A stretch of DNA of 64,000 nt from Notospermus geniculatus (lineage: Eukaryota > Nemertea > Pilidiophora > Heteronemertea > Lineidae): positions 1 through 64,000 of the forward strand of contig NMRB01003010.1 of the NCBI GenBank assembly GCA_002633025.1. Reading direction: 5' to 3'. Position numbers and translations under genes: made by a program. The notes beneath the pieces were generated by a model. It did not search any database. It saw only the letters and a program-made list of their open reading frames with translations, and had not been told where the DNA came from. Shown in pieces: positions 36,616 through 48,337 of the stretch. Within the stretch, counting starts at the first letter, position 1. Each line of letters opens with the position of its first letter.

Positions 36616-36900
36616 AAGCCCCTTTCACACCAGGCCTATGTAGAGTTGCGTAGTGCAGCGTACCGACTACGCCGAGCTTACGCTGCCCTACGCTGTGCCT
36701 ATGCTGGCCTACGTAGCAATACCCCGAGGGACACAAAGGGGTATGCAAGATGAATGCAAACAATTAAACATGTTTAATTTTTTGCGTACTTTTGGCATAG
36801 AGCACTTAGGACACAGAAAGTACGCAGTTTTTACGCAAGTCTACGCAACACTGTGCTATTGTACGCCATGCCTACGCAATAGTACACCACCCTACATGTA
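36616..36900. mobile_element. One-ended Harbinger-like MITE remnant with ~11-bp CTACGCT periodicity
   Basis: TAA (36613-36615) is followed by AGCCCCTTTCACACCAGGCC, resembling the ends of the TAA-flanked MITEs here. The expected inverse end was not found. The interior has repeated TACGC/CTACG words spaced by 10-11 bp, densest at 36640-36720 and 36815-36890. The right border is approximate. Confidence 0.5.
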
Positions 36901-37412
36901 CATGTACAACACTCCGACGGAAAAGTACAACCACAAAAGTAAACCTTCCAAAATTTAAAAACAGGCAGTTCAAGCTGTTCTAACTCCATCGGTACCATCG
37001 CAAAAATTCAATATCAGATCTTTGTCTTGTATTTTATGTACTGAATGATAAATCTTTCAGACAATTCCTCCGAGGCTGAGATGAGCTCTGTCTAGTCGAA
37101 TGCAAATATGACACTTGGAACAATCACAGTATTCTGTCTGAGCCAAAGGGAATGGTATGATTAACTTGAAAAAACATTATTGAAGCTTTACGTAGGAGGC
37201 AAATCGAGAGTGAAAAGTCTCTGAAAGTATAAACCACAAACAAATTTTTGATATTATTCTAAACTTTTAGAATCATGCCAATGGCATCAGACTCAGAGTT
37301 GACATTAGCTAACATGTCGGACTGAACCAACTTATTCAGCTATCTGTGCCCCTGCAGCAAAAAGGTAACTCAGAAGCCAGCCAAGGTACTGAAATGTTTA
37401 AAGCACAGAACC
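36901..37412. other. Unannotated stretch
   Basis: Nothing recognised. Confidence 0.5.
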
Positions 37413-37416
37413 TTAA

Positions 37417-37665
37417 AGGAGCTCGACGCCCAAGTTGTAAACAAACTGGTTTGTTTACAAACAGTGGCCAGCAAACGTTTTATTCGTTCGTGAAGGTGGC
37501 AGCACCAGTAGCGCTCCGTGATTGTTAGACTGGTGCCCGGTCCAATGCAACTCACTCACGATATTCACGTCAGTACATATCACCGACAATAGGTGGCAGC
37601 ACCGCAGGCATCGCGTGGATAGAGAACCAGTGAGTGAGTGTTTACAACTTGGACGTCCAGCTCCT
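37417..37665. mobile_element. 249-bp MITE flanked by TTAA (piggyBac-type), element A
   Basis: AGGAGCTCGACGCCCAAGTT plus GTAAACA at the left end is repeated inversely at the right end with two mismatches in 27 bp. TTAA flanks both sides (37413-37416 and 37666-37669). The right TTAA is also the left TTAA of element B. Confidence 0.88.
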
Positions 37666-37669
37666 TTAA

Positions 37670-37950
37670 CACGTTCACTGCCGACGCCATTTTTGAGGGT
37701 CCAGTGGTCCTTGCCAGGAATTTTTCAGACATTGCCTGTGCCATTGAATGTTACATCCTATGGCAAATATTACCCCTTCTTTCACTGTGCCAAGCGACGT
37801 TACGTCCTTCGGCACTGGGGGAGGTCCTTTGCATTGCCAATGATTTTATTTTGAATGGATAAACCGTAACCTAAAGACATACATATACGTCCCTGGCAAG
37901 GACCAAAGCAACCACTATGACGTAATTATACGTCCCCGGCAGTGAACGTG
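37670..37950. mobile_element. 281-bp MITE flanked by TTAA (piggyBac-type), element B
   Basis: CACGTTCACTGCCG at the left end is repeated exactly in inverse form at the right end (37937-37950). TTAA lies at 37666-37669 and 37951-37954. ACGTCC/GACGTA words occur inside both halves. No ORF of transposase type. Confidence 0.9.
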
Positions 37951-37954
37951 TTAA

Positions 37955-38454
37955 ACTGACTGAAAGCTCAAGCCCAGTACATTTCTATGACCTCATCAAC
38001 TAAACAGCCTTAAACCGCCTGAAAGCACAAGTCCAGTATATAACCTCATCAACTAAACAGCGTTGGCAGCCCTGATGCAAAACACCGCCTCAAGAGAAGA
38101 CTTCCTTAATCCAGTTAAGTCACATTCACATATCATCCCTAAATAGATTTCCACAGGGCACGATTCGCTATACTGGTTATCGGTTTCGATGTCTTTTGAG
38201 ATGTTCAAATGGAAAAGAGCATTGGTTCACCAATGCTATGTCTGTTTATTTGAATATATAGGTGTTATGTGACAGCATTGTCACCAGAAAATATTGCCAA
38301 TAGCTGGTAAAGCTTCTATCGAGTGGACTGAATTCCAGATGGGTTCCATAAAGTATGGTGTTGGTCCATTTAACCATAATATTTTCTCTAACGTATACAT
38401 TTTGTACAGCGAGCAAAATGAAAATCAGCAGGTTACTGCCAACAAATTTACTGT
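37955..38454. other. Unannotated stretch
   Basis: Two divergent copies of a segment containing CTGAAAGC...CAAG...CCAGTA occur near 37965-38050. Nothing else was seen. Confidence 0.4.
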
Positions 38455-38643
38455 AAAGCCTGCCGCACAGTGGAGCTATCTGCTGAGCAAAAAGTCAGTC
38501 AAGACCGTTTGCCCAGCAGATTGCTCGCGTATTTTTCCACGAGTTCACCGAAAATACGCGCACACGCGAGCTAACTGCTGAGCAAACGGTCTCGAATGAC
38601 TTTTTGCTGAGCATGCCGATAGCTCCAGTGTGCGGCAGGCTTT
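38455..38643. mobile_element. 189-bp foldback element (AAAGCCTGCCGCAC ends)
   Basis: AAAGCCTGCCGCACAGTGGA and further blocks GCTATC, GCTGAGCAAAAAGTCA and ACCGTTTGC pair inversely with the right half, which ends GTGCGGCAGGCTTT. Arms are ~70 bp with a few mismatches. Confidence 0.88.
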
Positions 38644-39422
38644 ATACCCAAGTTATGCTTCCTTGCACTCATTCACTAGGAGACAACTTTGTGAAAATCC
38701 AAGGGTATTCCAACTCCTTTGTTGGAACCAGCAAGTCAAAGGCCATGAGATAAGTTCAACAAAGGCAAATCTCCTGCTGGATATGTGCTCCCTGCATGGT
38801 GCCCACACCAAAGAGTATAACCTCTGTGAACAGATACCTTGGAGGAAAAAGATGCCATTGAGTGAACGTAAATGGTAAAGGTTGATTTGCTCAGATAGAA
38901 ACTCTCTAGCTTCCTCAGACTGAAGATGACACTGGCAAAAATCAATTCCTTGAACCCCATTCTGTTTGACTCCAAATCTTCCAGTCTGTAAGCAACAGAT
39001 TTGTTTTCAAACCAGCTTGACAAGACACCGACGGAACTTTCTGACCGTGGGTATAAGATTCCACCGACAGCAGTCGACAACCCCTACAGAAACTGGAAGC
39101 CTTTAAAGATGTGCTGTTACAGGATATGCATAATTGAACTCCAGGATCTTCAAAGGGTGTAAATGGAAAGGGTGTGACTGAAGTAAAAGGTGTTAGGTTG
39201 CAAAGTGATCCGGGTTAGGCTGTTCTTTGGTATCATCTCTGTATTGGTTCTTCAAGGTGGTAGATAAAAGCTCGGATCACATGTACTCTTATTGATTTCC
39301 GAATTTTTCCTGTGAAGTTGCTATCCTAGGAATCTGAGGTAACAGGTTGTCAGATGTCTAGGAAATACCAAGGTCAGTATATAGTATGAGGAAATCAAGG
39401 CATCCCTGTTTTCACAACACAG
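38644..39422. other. Unannotated stretch
   Basis: Nothing recognised. Confidence 0.5.
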
Positions 39423-39424
39423 TA

Positions 39425-39654
39425 AAGTCTGGCAACATCTATCTTTGACCTAATGGAATGCGGAAGCTAGGAAATTGATCGTTGGATTTTCCGCGGACCT
39501 TTAATCACACGCGGCTATTGAATGACCGGTGGACAACGCGAACAATCGGGGAACGACCACAAGTGATCGACAGGCATGATTATAAACCGCAAAGCTCTGT
39601 CATATTACATGACTTCCGCATTCCATTAGGTCGAAGATAGATGTTGCCAGACTT
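39425..39654. mobile_element. 230-bp MITE with ~43-bp inverted ends, TA flanks
   Basis: AAGTCTGGCAACATCTATCT and the following TGACCTAATGGAATGCGGAAG are repeated inversely at the right end with a single T/C difference. TA flanks both ends (39423-39424, 39655-39656). One ambiguous base lies just outside, at 39657. Confidence 0.88.
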
Positions 39655-39656
39655 TA

Positions 39657-40184
39657 NGGTTACCAAAATTGATTCCTATGGCAACAAGGAAATTGCTAAT
39701 TTCTTCGAGGAGGACTGTCTTTTTCATAAAATTTGATGAATATTTTTGGGAGTTGAAAACATGACATGGTATTGAGTCACCATGCAGAAAGGCCATCCTT
39801 CACTTTGCGGGAGATTTATGAGTTAGCAGCTGATGGCAACTTTATTCAATGAAGCCAAGTAACCAACAAAATGTCTTCAGACTCTAGTTTCTCACGGCCT
39901 CCTAATGTCAATAGCACACCACCCGGCTTCTACATGTACTTTTAACGTCAAGGGTCGGACAAACATTAGATAACAACTAGACTTTACTGAGTGACCACAT
40001 TGTTGCAGGTGAGATAGGAAAAAAGCAGGGTCGGACAAACACAATGAAATTTACTCTAGTCTTGACGTCATTCAGGTGGTTCACTATGGGGTAGTCAAAA
40101 CAGTTTTCTGAGCTGGACCCACATATTTCCAGAAAGAGAGGATTCAACACCTGCAGTTATTTACTTCAGCTTTCTTACTAGAGT
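39657..40184. other. Unannotated stretch
   Basis: Nothing recognised beyond the ambiguous base at 39657. Confidence 0.5.
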
Positions 40185-40613
40185 AGAACCTCCCTATTAG
40201 GGACACATACGGGACTGGTAGTTAATGGTGTGCTTAATTTAGAGGTGTCCTGATTACAGAGGTCAAAATGAATAGAATTGATCAGTTTAGGACTGAGCTT
40301 TGGTGTGACTCCTTAATTGAGAGGTGTCCTCCATAATTGAGAGGTGTCCTCCATAATTGAGAGGTGTCCTCCATAATTGAGAGGCGTCCTCCATAATTGA
40401 GAGGCGTCCTCCTTAATTGAGAGGCGTCCTCCTTAATTTAGCGGTGTCCTCCTTAATTTAGAGGTGTCCTCCTTAATTTAGAGGTGTCCTCCTTAATTTA
40501 GAGGTGTCCTCCTTAATTTAGAGGTGTCCTCCTTAATTTGGAGGTGTCCTCCTTAATTTAGAGGTGTCCTCCTTAATTTAGAGGTGTCCTCTAAGTAAGC
40601 TTCCACCGTACTG
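40185..40613. mobile_element. Pogo/Tigger-like MITE expanded by an internal 20-bp minisatellite
   Basis: The left end GTAGAACCTCCCTATTAGGG and right end CTTCCACCGTACTG are degenerate inverse forms of the type seen at 47676-47838. Between them lies an array of 13 exact-length 20-bp units (40321-40580), consensus GAGGTGTCCTCCTTAATTTA. The first units read CCATAATTGA and later ones CCTTAATTTA. A single diverged unit at ~40241 shows where the array could have started. Confidence 0.75.
40321..40592. repeat. Minisatellite, 13 full units of 20 bp plus a partial unit
   Basis: Units begin every 20 bp from 40321 without any length change. Variants are ordered along the array: ATAATTGA units first, GAGGCG units at 40381-40440, then TTAATTTA units. 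This suggests stepwise local duplication. Confidence 0.97.
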
Positions 40614-42100
40614 TCTTTTTCTGAAATTGTGGTGATAAGGTGATAGATCAGAAACTGGATGGCCAAAGCTCAAGGGTAGAAGAACTCCTACGTTGCAGCC
40701 ATAGAAACTCATGACGGTTCATATCCACCCACGGCCAGCGGATGATTAGGTACGATCTGGAAGCAGAATATGTCATGTCTGCAATGACCTTGGCGTGTAC
40801 GATGACATGAAGAGTGCTCATTAAGACACAAATGAAAGAGGATTACATGTCATTCCGAATGAAGGAACCATAACATATTGTTGTTGATGGGCTCTTCAAT
40901 AAGAAGGAGATGTGCGAAGATGGTACTGACCTCCATGTCAGAAGACGCCAGAAAAAAATACCGAGATTGTACTCCTGATGAGCAGCTTCGCTCAAGAGAA
41001 CAATCGAGAGCAATTAGGCCAATGGTCACCGACGTTCATGTAATTTCTGAAAATTGAAGCTATAGTGTTGGTATAAGCTACCCCTGTGAATGGTGTTAGA
41101 AAAGAGCGTGAAGGTCACGAAAAGGTTTCGTGGATCTAGCGGTTTAAGAAGCCATAAAATTGGCAATCAGTGGACAGGTGATGATCAGTAGGCGACGTGT
41201 CACCTTCATGGGTGAACAACAGCATTGCAACAAAGGACATTCTTATCCATGGTGTAATTGAAATGGAGGAAGAACTTCATGGTTTAGTTGTCAATATGGA
41301 TTAAGACATACATACATGTAGTCAAATTCAATTGAATTTGGCATCAGATCTTTCTGGTACATTTTATGTCAAACGCCTATGGAAATGGATGAAAGGGCAT
41401 TGCCAAGAAGAAGCAATGTTAAGCGGCCCATACACAGGCAATATTATTGCACAAAATGGGCAATATCATTGCAAATCTTTCTTCTATTCATCATGCCAGA
41501 ACCCTATTTTGGGCCCCATATTGTGTAATGATATTGTAATGATGGTGTATCTGGGCCTATCGAATGATGTCAACATAAATTGCAAGATTTCTTGATTTCT
41601 GTTGTCTGATGCAAATCCTTTGTAGACGTATAACATCACACATCGCCAGCAGTGAGTTCAGTTGCACATGGTCAGCATTTAAAAGGAGATAATGGAGCAT
41701 TCAGAATTATTAGCTTTTCAAGTTGGAAACATAACTTTTCTTACCGTGTTCACCAGACAGATAATGTAAGACCAAAAAACAATAAAGAACTGCTCCTTTA
41801 TGAGCAGATCTTGTTGGGCATACCTTTCATGGAAAATTTAACACCATGGCAACCTAACTGATGAATTGCCTAAGATACCTGCAGTATTATCTTGAAATGG
41901 CACCAGCCATGTCATGTGACGAGCTTTTTTCATCCTCAACATTGTTGTAATTGTGTGTATGAAAACTTGCCCTAAAGAACTTTTGAAGCCAAGAAAGGCA
42001 TTTTGCTAGGCCTACATGCAATCAGAAAAACACTTGAGAAAACTTGGGCTGCATGGGAAATCTTAAGAATTAACACTGCAGATTTTGTGTGTCATAGTGA
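40614..42100. other. Unannotated stretch
   Basis: Nothing recognised. Confidence 0.5.
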
Positions 42101-42187
42101 AGACGTGATACAGCAAAATATCAAGTCTTCACTATGATATTTTTCTGTCAGCAAAATGTAGTGAAGACTTGATATTTTGCTGACAGC
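42101..42187. repeat. Compound hairpin (three mutually inverted segments)
   Basis: CATAGTGAAGACGTGATA pairs with TATCAAGTCTTCACTATG over 17 of 18 bases. The latter also pairs with a third segment, AGTGAAGACTTGATA. The third segment is itself framed by CTGTCAGCAAAAT and ATTTTGCTGACAG. Two alternative folds are therefore possible. Confidence 0.85.
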
Positions 42188-42225
42188 AAGTTTTTGGAAT
42201 AAACTAAGATTCCATATGGTCGACC

Positions 42226-42290
42226 AGTAATTTTTAAATTCATGCTGGGCTCAACAGTAGTAATTTTTAAATTCATGCTGGGCTCAACAG
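42226..42290. repeat. 33-bp tandem duplication
   Basis: AGTAATTTTTAAATTCATGC plus TGGGCTCAACAG occurs at 42226-42257 and again, identically, at 42259-42290. Confidence 0.97.
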
Positions 42291-45200
42291 TTTTCCATAG
42301 GGAACTAAAACATCTTGAATCTCAGAATCATTTAGAAAAAAATAATTTAGCTGATAAAATATTAAAACAGTCATTCCATTCTCCAAATGTTTTCTGCCCT
42401 ACACACCATCTGAAAAAAAAATCTAACAGACGGAGTTGTCTGTTCAAGCCTGCTACAAAACAATGTGGTGTTGTTTCTGTTGTAATTTCTGCAAATATGC
42501 AGGCAGACAATCAGACGGAATTGAATCTCAATACAACTTACATGTAACTACCCACAAAAATATCAATGATAACATTTTTTTCTGAAGAAGTATTTATATT
42601 TCCAATGCCTTAAAGAAATATACAAGGTATCGATTGATTATATATGGTAAGGTGATTAAGCCACAGTCAGCCTCAGGCAGGGTGTCACCGTGACGTGGGT
42701 CATATACCCTAGATACTTGTATGTTAACCATATGATTTGATTTGGTGTTTAGACAAATTCAATTACAGTAAAAGGAGGTTGTGGATATGGTGTTGCAGAG
42801 TGGCTTGTCTCAGGAGGTCACAAATTTAGATCTCCATAACATTACTTGCAGCCTAAAATCTCAAAAGGGCTGGAACTGTTTTTCACCCAGACGTGAAGTC
42901 AGTATCAAAGTGACATTAAGTTCTAAGGGACTGCCGCACCAGTGGACTGTTCCAGTAACAGTGGACATACCCAAAAGCTAGGCAAGACTAGCAGAGTGCT
43001 TGGCAACACAAAAATGCCGTAGGCTAAACCTTTAAATCATGTGAAATCGGCAATGATGTAAAAATTTGTGACACCTGTTGCCTGGAACCTTCCACTGGCA
43101 TGGCATTGAGCTCCTGAATTGAATGTTACCTTGATCATTACTTTGGGACTGGGTAAAAAAGAGTTAGTGTAGCAATTTAAAAAGAGGATAAGGCTTTGTC
43201 AGATATCGGCTTTTACTTTGACACGAAGCATCGTTCCAACACTTTTTAAAAGGCAAGCTATCACCAGTTTCATAGCATGTGTATTTGCTTTAAATATCAC
43301 CTGAGTTGTTATGGCCAAGAAGAGAAAGGAGAAATACAATATGTTGCCATTATGATGCTGTTTAGGCAGAGGAAATGGTCGAAGATCAAAGGGACTATTT
43401 AACGGTGTAAGTTGTTGCTTGGAACAGAAAAGAGAAAGGCAATGTGATGCCCTGATAGCTTCTGTCATGTTATACATGTCATCCATACCAACGAAGGCCA
43501 ACTTCACAAGAGAACATCAACGATATCAACTAGGGGCGCCAAGACATTTTTCTCCAATACTGTGTCATGTAAGGCAGTTACCAGCAGCTTAGGCCTACTT
43601 TGACATTATTTTTGGGATTACCTTCAAGTACAACACCCAATCTCCTCTGCAACAAGGTAAGCTGCGGGGCATATTTAGACCGGATCCAGTCCAATAAAAT
43701 GTGTGATAACATAAGCCACGGTGGCCATAATGCATTAATCTATGCCAACAGCACACATAAAGCATTGACATGACTGCAGAAACAGCTACGTATCTCTGCT
43801 GCATTGTGCATTCAGCATGGGGACCGTGAGTGACTTAACAGCAAGATGTGGCTACATAAAGCAACACAGCAAGAAACTGTGAACAATGATAAAGGGATTA
43901 GCTGCAGTTTATGATCAATTGAAATACAAGATATAATCGAACTGACAACCATCGCAAGTCGATGAGTAACTGCGGCTGCATGAAGAACGTCCTGCAGTTG
44001 TCATTCTGCGTAAGGTCTTATTAACCTTCACATGTCTAACCCAGCTAAACATCAATCAACTTCCAAAACTGTGTTCGTGGCAAAATCACGGATATCTTGA
44101 TTAGTGACCTGTATAAATAAATCCTGAGGGGTAAGTTTGTCCATCCACAAAAGTATGACCAATAATTTCAACAGACATGAAAGAATGCCTAGTCCCAGAA
44201 AGAGTGTCCATTCACCATCCGCAATGCTACAGCGGCAGTTCTGATGCGGGCCATTCTTCAGATCAGTTTCCAGCATCGTGATCTATACACCCAGAGGCAC
44301 ATTTCAGCAACATAAAACGTAGAGCAATTATCTTTTGAGGCATTTGGGTGTGCTTTAATTCTGCCATTTTGACAAACCAATCTCTGTACGTGACTTTCCG
44401 CCACACTTTGCTCCTTCGCAGTCATAATGTGTGACAAACCCATTGAAAAAACACTATGGATATCTTCACGGCTGTCAGAAGAGGATGATAACGCTATTAA
44501 GATGATATTCCCATCCCAGCAAACAGGGTTGGGTTTCTGCTACAACCTTCTCAAGGGAAGGCTGCTATTGGAAAAGGGTAAACAAAGATTTGTATATGGA
44601 TTCAGGTTCGTGTTCTTGGGGTTCAAGGGGAATGTTAATGAGGAGGATTGTCTGGTGTTGAATAGATGAGAGATAATTTAGAACGATAACTGAATCAAAT
44701 GTGTGTACAGTGATCATTCGATCATTTTTCTCTGCCAGATATTTTGAAGGCAGATGCAAGATCAACACGATAGCAAGAAAATAGCCCTTTTTTTCCTGAA
44801 AAGATCGCTATTTTCAAGAGAGTCCACTCCAATTCAGATAAGGATGTAACAATAATTCATGGGCTATAGGAGTTTCCAAACACATAAATAGTTCTTACTT
44901 TTGACACACTTCTTCAACAAGCTTATCAAAAGTTGTATATTTAAAGCAATAGGCCCCAATTAATGGGATGCTGTTCACTAAACACTTTCTTTGATCAAAA
45001 GTGTTATATTTTCACACAACATCCAGGTTTTTAGAGGGCCACGAAAAATTAGTTTTGACTCGCCATACATTTCCTTTAATTCCAATGTTTTCTTATGATG
45101 ATCCCTAGAAGAAGGCAAATCCTGATAGGAACCTGAAATATCGTGCTTTAATCTTTCATGACCTCATCAATCCCAAACTTTTATCTCCTAAAACAACTCA

Positions 45201-46552
45201 TCTGTGTTAACCGTCTCCAAAAATCGACACTGCATACAAAGAACACTGCAAGATTTAATCAAGACTTTAGGTTCGTTCACGCCGCAATTGATCTTTTCCA
45301 TAATTGAGTTCACATTGAACATTTTCATAATCACGATGTATTGATTGTGATGAATTGTTAATAAATGAAAGAATGCAATATCTGGGAGTGAATTGAGTGC
45401 AACCCTATGCCTGTCGGTTCCAGTCAACACTAAGTTCTCAAATTGTTCGTTTGATAAGAAAAGAGATATCAGTCAGATGATGCAAATCAGTCAAATTTCC
45501 AGGTGACATGGCAAGAGTGTCAACATTCGACCTGTTGTGTCATTCAAAACGCAAACAGTTCATTATCACGTCCACCAAGAAGTTGGTTTTATGTTTCCAT
45601 ATTTTCCTGACAGCCATGCGATCAGAATTCAGTCATCGTTTCAGAAAACAGATAGTATCGTTCACTATGGCCTGCTCTGCTGATACAATATGTCAATCCT
45701 TTGATTTTATTTTGCTAATCTGTAGTTTTGGCAGGTCATTTGTTTGAGCATCTGATCAGTTGCTGCTAGTTCCAGGTAGTCGCTGTGGACACTGTGGTGT
45801 CAAAAGAATGGGCTACTGCACCAATGTAGTCAAACAGGCCAATGTACGCGCACCGCCAATGCTATTGCCGACCGTTGCCGCTAGTTCCCGCCAGTTGCTC
45901 ATGTTCTACTCATTGCCGACCGCTGCTTCTAGTTGTCTTCAGTCGCTTCCGATGTACGCGCGCTAGCAATGAATTTCCTTTGTTTGTGGAGCACACCTGG
46001 TCATGTGACGGAATCCCGAGTGGTCCGATCGGAAGACATCAACAATTTCCATGTAGCATTCAGTTCAGTTGCCTGTTCGATGTGCGCGCTCCAGATTGAT
46101 GACTGGATGACTGCCACTTGTTGCCGCAATGACCAGTCGTAACCGATGTGCACGGAATGCGTACATCGATAGCGACTGTTGCGTTCAGTTGCTTCCAGTC
46201 GCAAGGTCGATGTACGCTTAGCTTTACATCAGATCGGGGCAATCTTCCTTTAGTACAACACGGACCTAAGCTGGTCATTTACAAAGGGCCATTAATATCC
46301 GTTAAGTAGAAGAACCAGTGTCAAACTAGAGTTGTCAGTTGAGTCTGCATGCAGACTCTGGAGTCTCCGCCACGCGTCGCATGTCACACTAGGCCTAGGC
46401 CTATAGAGACATGCACGGCCAATTTTGACCCGCAATACCACATGAAAGAACGGATGTAAGGTTTTATTGATGAAAGTGACGTAAACTGAACCGGAAACTG
46501 TTTATTTGATGTATTTTAATCCACTCTGCCTCGCGCAATTTGACCTCCAAAA
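42291..46552. other. Unannotated stretch; degenerate GC-richer repeat-like part at 45766-46225
   Basis: Most of it shows no feature. From 45766 to 46225 the sequence is GC-richer and repeats words such as CGATGTACGCGC and CAGTTGC, and may be an old DNA-element remnant. Clear inverted ends were not found. A hydrophobic minus-strand frame (44052-44276) is not supported as a gene. Confidence 0.4.
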
Positions 46553-46600
46553 GTGTCCGAGAATAGATTTTTCAGTGACGGCGGTCCTATTCTCGGACAC
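46553..46600. repeat. Hairpin with 14-bp perfect arms
   Basis: GTGTCCGAGAATAG and CTATTCTCGGACAC are exact inverses, separated by about 20 bases. Short CCGAGGACA-type words recur nearby (46615-46730). Confidence 0.85.
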
Positions 46601-47673
46601 CATCCCCATCCCGCCATGTCCTCGGACAGTTGCTTTTTGTGGCCAAAATGTCAAAAGGAATGACAGTTTCGTTAGGGCCTACCAAAAAACAGAATGCCGA
46701 TCGGGAAATGGGGGATATGGGCCGAGGACATGGCGGATATAGGCCTAGCCGAGTTGGATGTTGGTCATGTTCGTTAGCATGTTGTCGTCCATCATGTCCA
46801 TGTTGTCAGGCTGGGATCATACGGCAGTCGGCCTCGTGGCGCAAAACATCGTCGTAAACATCAGCATGGATAAATTAAACAACATACACCCGACGTGGAA
46901 ATGAAAGAATACTAGTAGTCACAAATCCTGACACCGGAATATTTTATTGAAAGACAGTTTCGTCCAAACTTCGTGTTATATGCTGATAAAATTACGACAC
47001 TGCAAGGAGCCCGTGAAGCACTGCAGAATGCACACACGCATAGGCACGTAAGCCTCCTGGTCTGAGGTTGGTTTGGGCCGAGAAAGTTTCCTAGCTAACA
47101 CAAGAGTCTCCGCTCGACCACTACGTGGCGTGGCGGAGACTAACAAGGAAATCAGTCAACACCCACAAGCATCGCTTCAGGCTGTTTGCACCATCAGCCC
47201 TGTTGATCACAGCAAACATCCAAGCACGGCAGAAAACCAAAATGAATCGAGCTGTACGTCAGAACTCAATAAGATGTCCAACCGAGAGAAAAACTGAAAC
47301 CAATAATGAAGCCATGGAGTATAGAGCTTTGAATCAATGACTTTCATCAACTCGCAGACAAACATTGAACACGCTGTGTTTGACTACAGTCAACCACAAA
47401 GATGGGCTAATGTCACATTGAGTCCGACGTTGAGTGGATTTATCAGCTCAAATAGATGAGACTAGACATGTCTTTGATGCTCTCGTTAAGGAGGGCCATG
47501 ACAGGCAAGATTTTAACCCTTGCATTTTATCAACAGGTATTCCTAGAATAAGATATATCATGCTAAAGGAGCCCGGAATTGCCACGTTTTCTCGACAGCC
47601 GGCACTACCATCGCCGTGCATGCCACTCTCCAATCCCAGGGACTAACTACATTGTCGGCAAATGGACCTGATG
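46601..47673. other. Unannotated stretch
   Basis: Contains several TAGGCCTA-like words; no gene was recognised. Confidence 0.4.
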
Positions 47674-47675
47674 TA

Positions 47676-47838
47676 CAGTCCCCCTCGCTATTACGAACGC
47701 TTTGGGGTCCAAGGGTTAACGCGGAGTTCGTAATTGCGAGGATTTACATACATGTAATGAAATTTTGTGAGCCAGACATTGGGATCATAATATCTGGGAG
47801 TTCATAAAATCGGGGTTCGTAAGAGCGAGGGTGCACTG
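47676..47838. mobile_element. 163-bp pogo/Tigger-like MITE, TA flanks
   Basis: CAGTCCCCCTCGCTATTACG at the left end pairs inversely with CGTAAGAGCGAGGGTGCACTG at the right, with one indel and a few mismatches. TA lies at 47674-47675 and 47839-47840. CAGT ends followed by CCTCG-type sequence and a TA duplication are typical of pogo/Tigger-type elements (family knowledge). Confidence 0.82.
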
Positions 47839-48000
47839 TACTATGTACATTTTGTAATGGATTTTTTGTAGTTTGTATTGCTGCCGCTCGGTGGCTCCCC
47901 CTACATCAACAGTCAAAACACCTCTAAGAGACTGCATACCGTGCTCCTTTAAAAACGTGCCACTATCTCGTGTGCGCAACTGTGTTTAAAGGAGCCATAA

Positions 48001-48334
48001 AGCTAGGTGCACACAGAGCTTATTGCTTGCGCGATCTTAGCCGCAAGCCTCTTCGAGAGGACGGAAGGCCCAAGAAATCTCTGTGTGCACCTGAGGTCGC
48101 AAGCTGTTAGTGCTTGCGTCCTGAGTCGCCGGCGGAATCGTAAATATCAAAATTTTTTGATATTTGCCGCCGACGTATACGGCCAGCTACAGGACGCAAG
48201 GCCGGGCAAAGATCCTTGCGACCTCGTGTTCACACAGCGGCGCAAGGATTTTGAAGACTGCGTGATCGTAAGGTTTCACGGATTGCGGCTGCGGCTAAGA
48301 TCGCGTAAGCACTAAGCTCTGTGTGCACCTAGCT
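48001..48334. mobile_element. 334-bp MITE, TAA duplication (Harbinger-type)
   Basis: AGCTAGGTGCACACAGAGCT and following TA(T/G)TGCTT(G/A)CGCGATCTTAGCCGC are repeated inversely at the right end, ~45 bp with two mismatches. TAA precedes (47998-48000) and follows (48335-48337). An internal copy of CTCTGTGTGCACCT near 48092 and an AAAATTTTTTGATATTT hairpin near 48150 make the interior partly self-complementary. The 102-codon ORF at 48007-48315 spans exactly this element and is an artefact. Confidence 0.92.
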
Positions 48335-48337
48335 TAA

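Noticed and set aside
44052-44276. Minus-strand frame with a membrane-like segment
   Set aside because: A single hydrophobic stretch without family motifs or splice sites; probably chance.
48007-48315. 102-codon plus-strand frame
   Set aside because: Lies inside a Harbinger-type MITE with exact TAA duplications.
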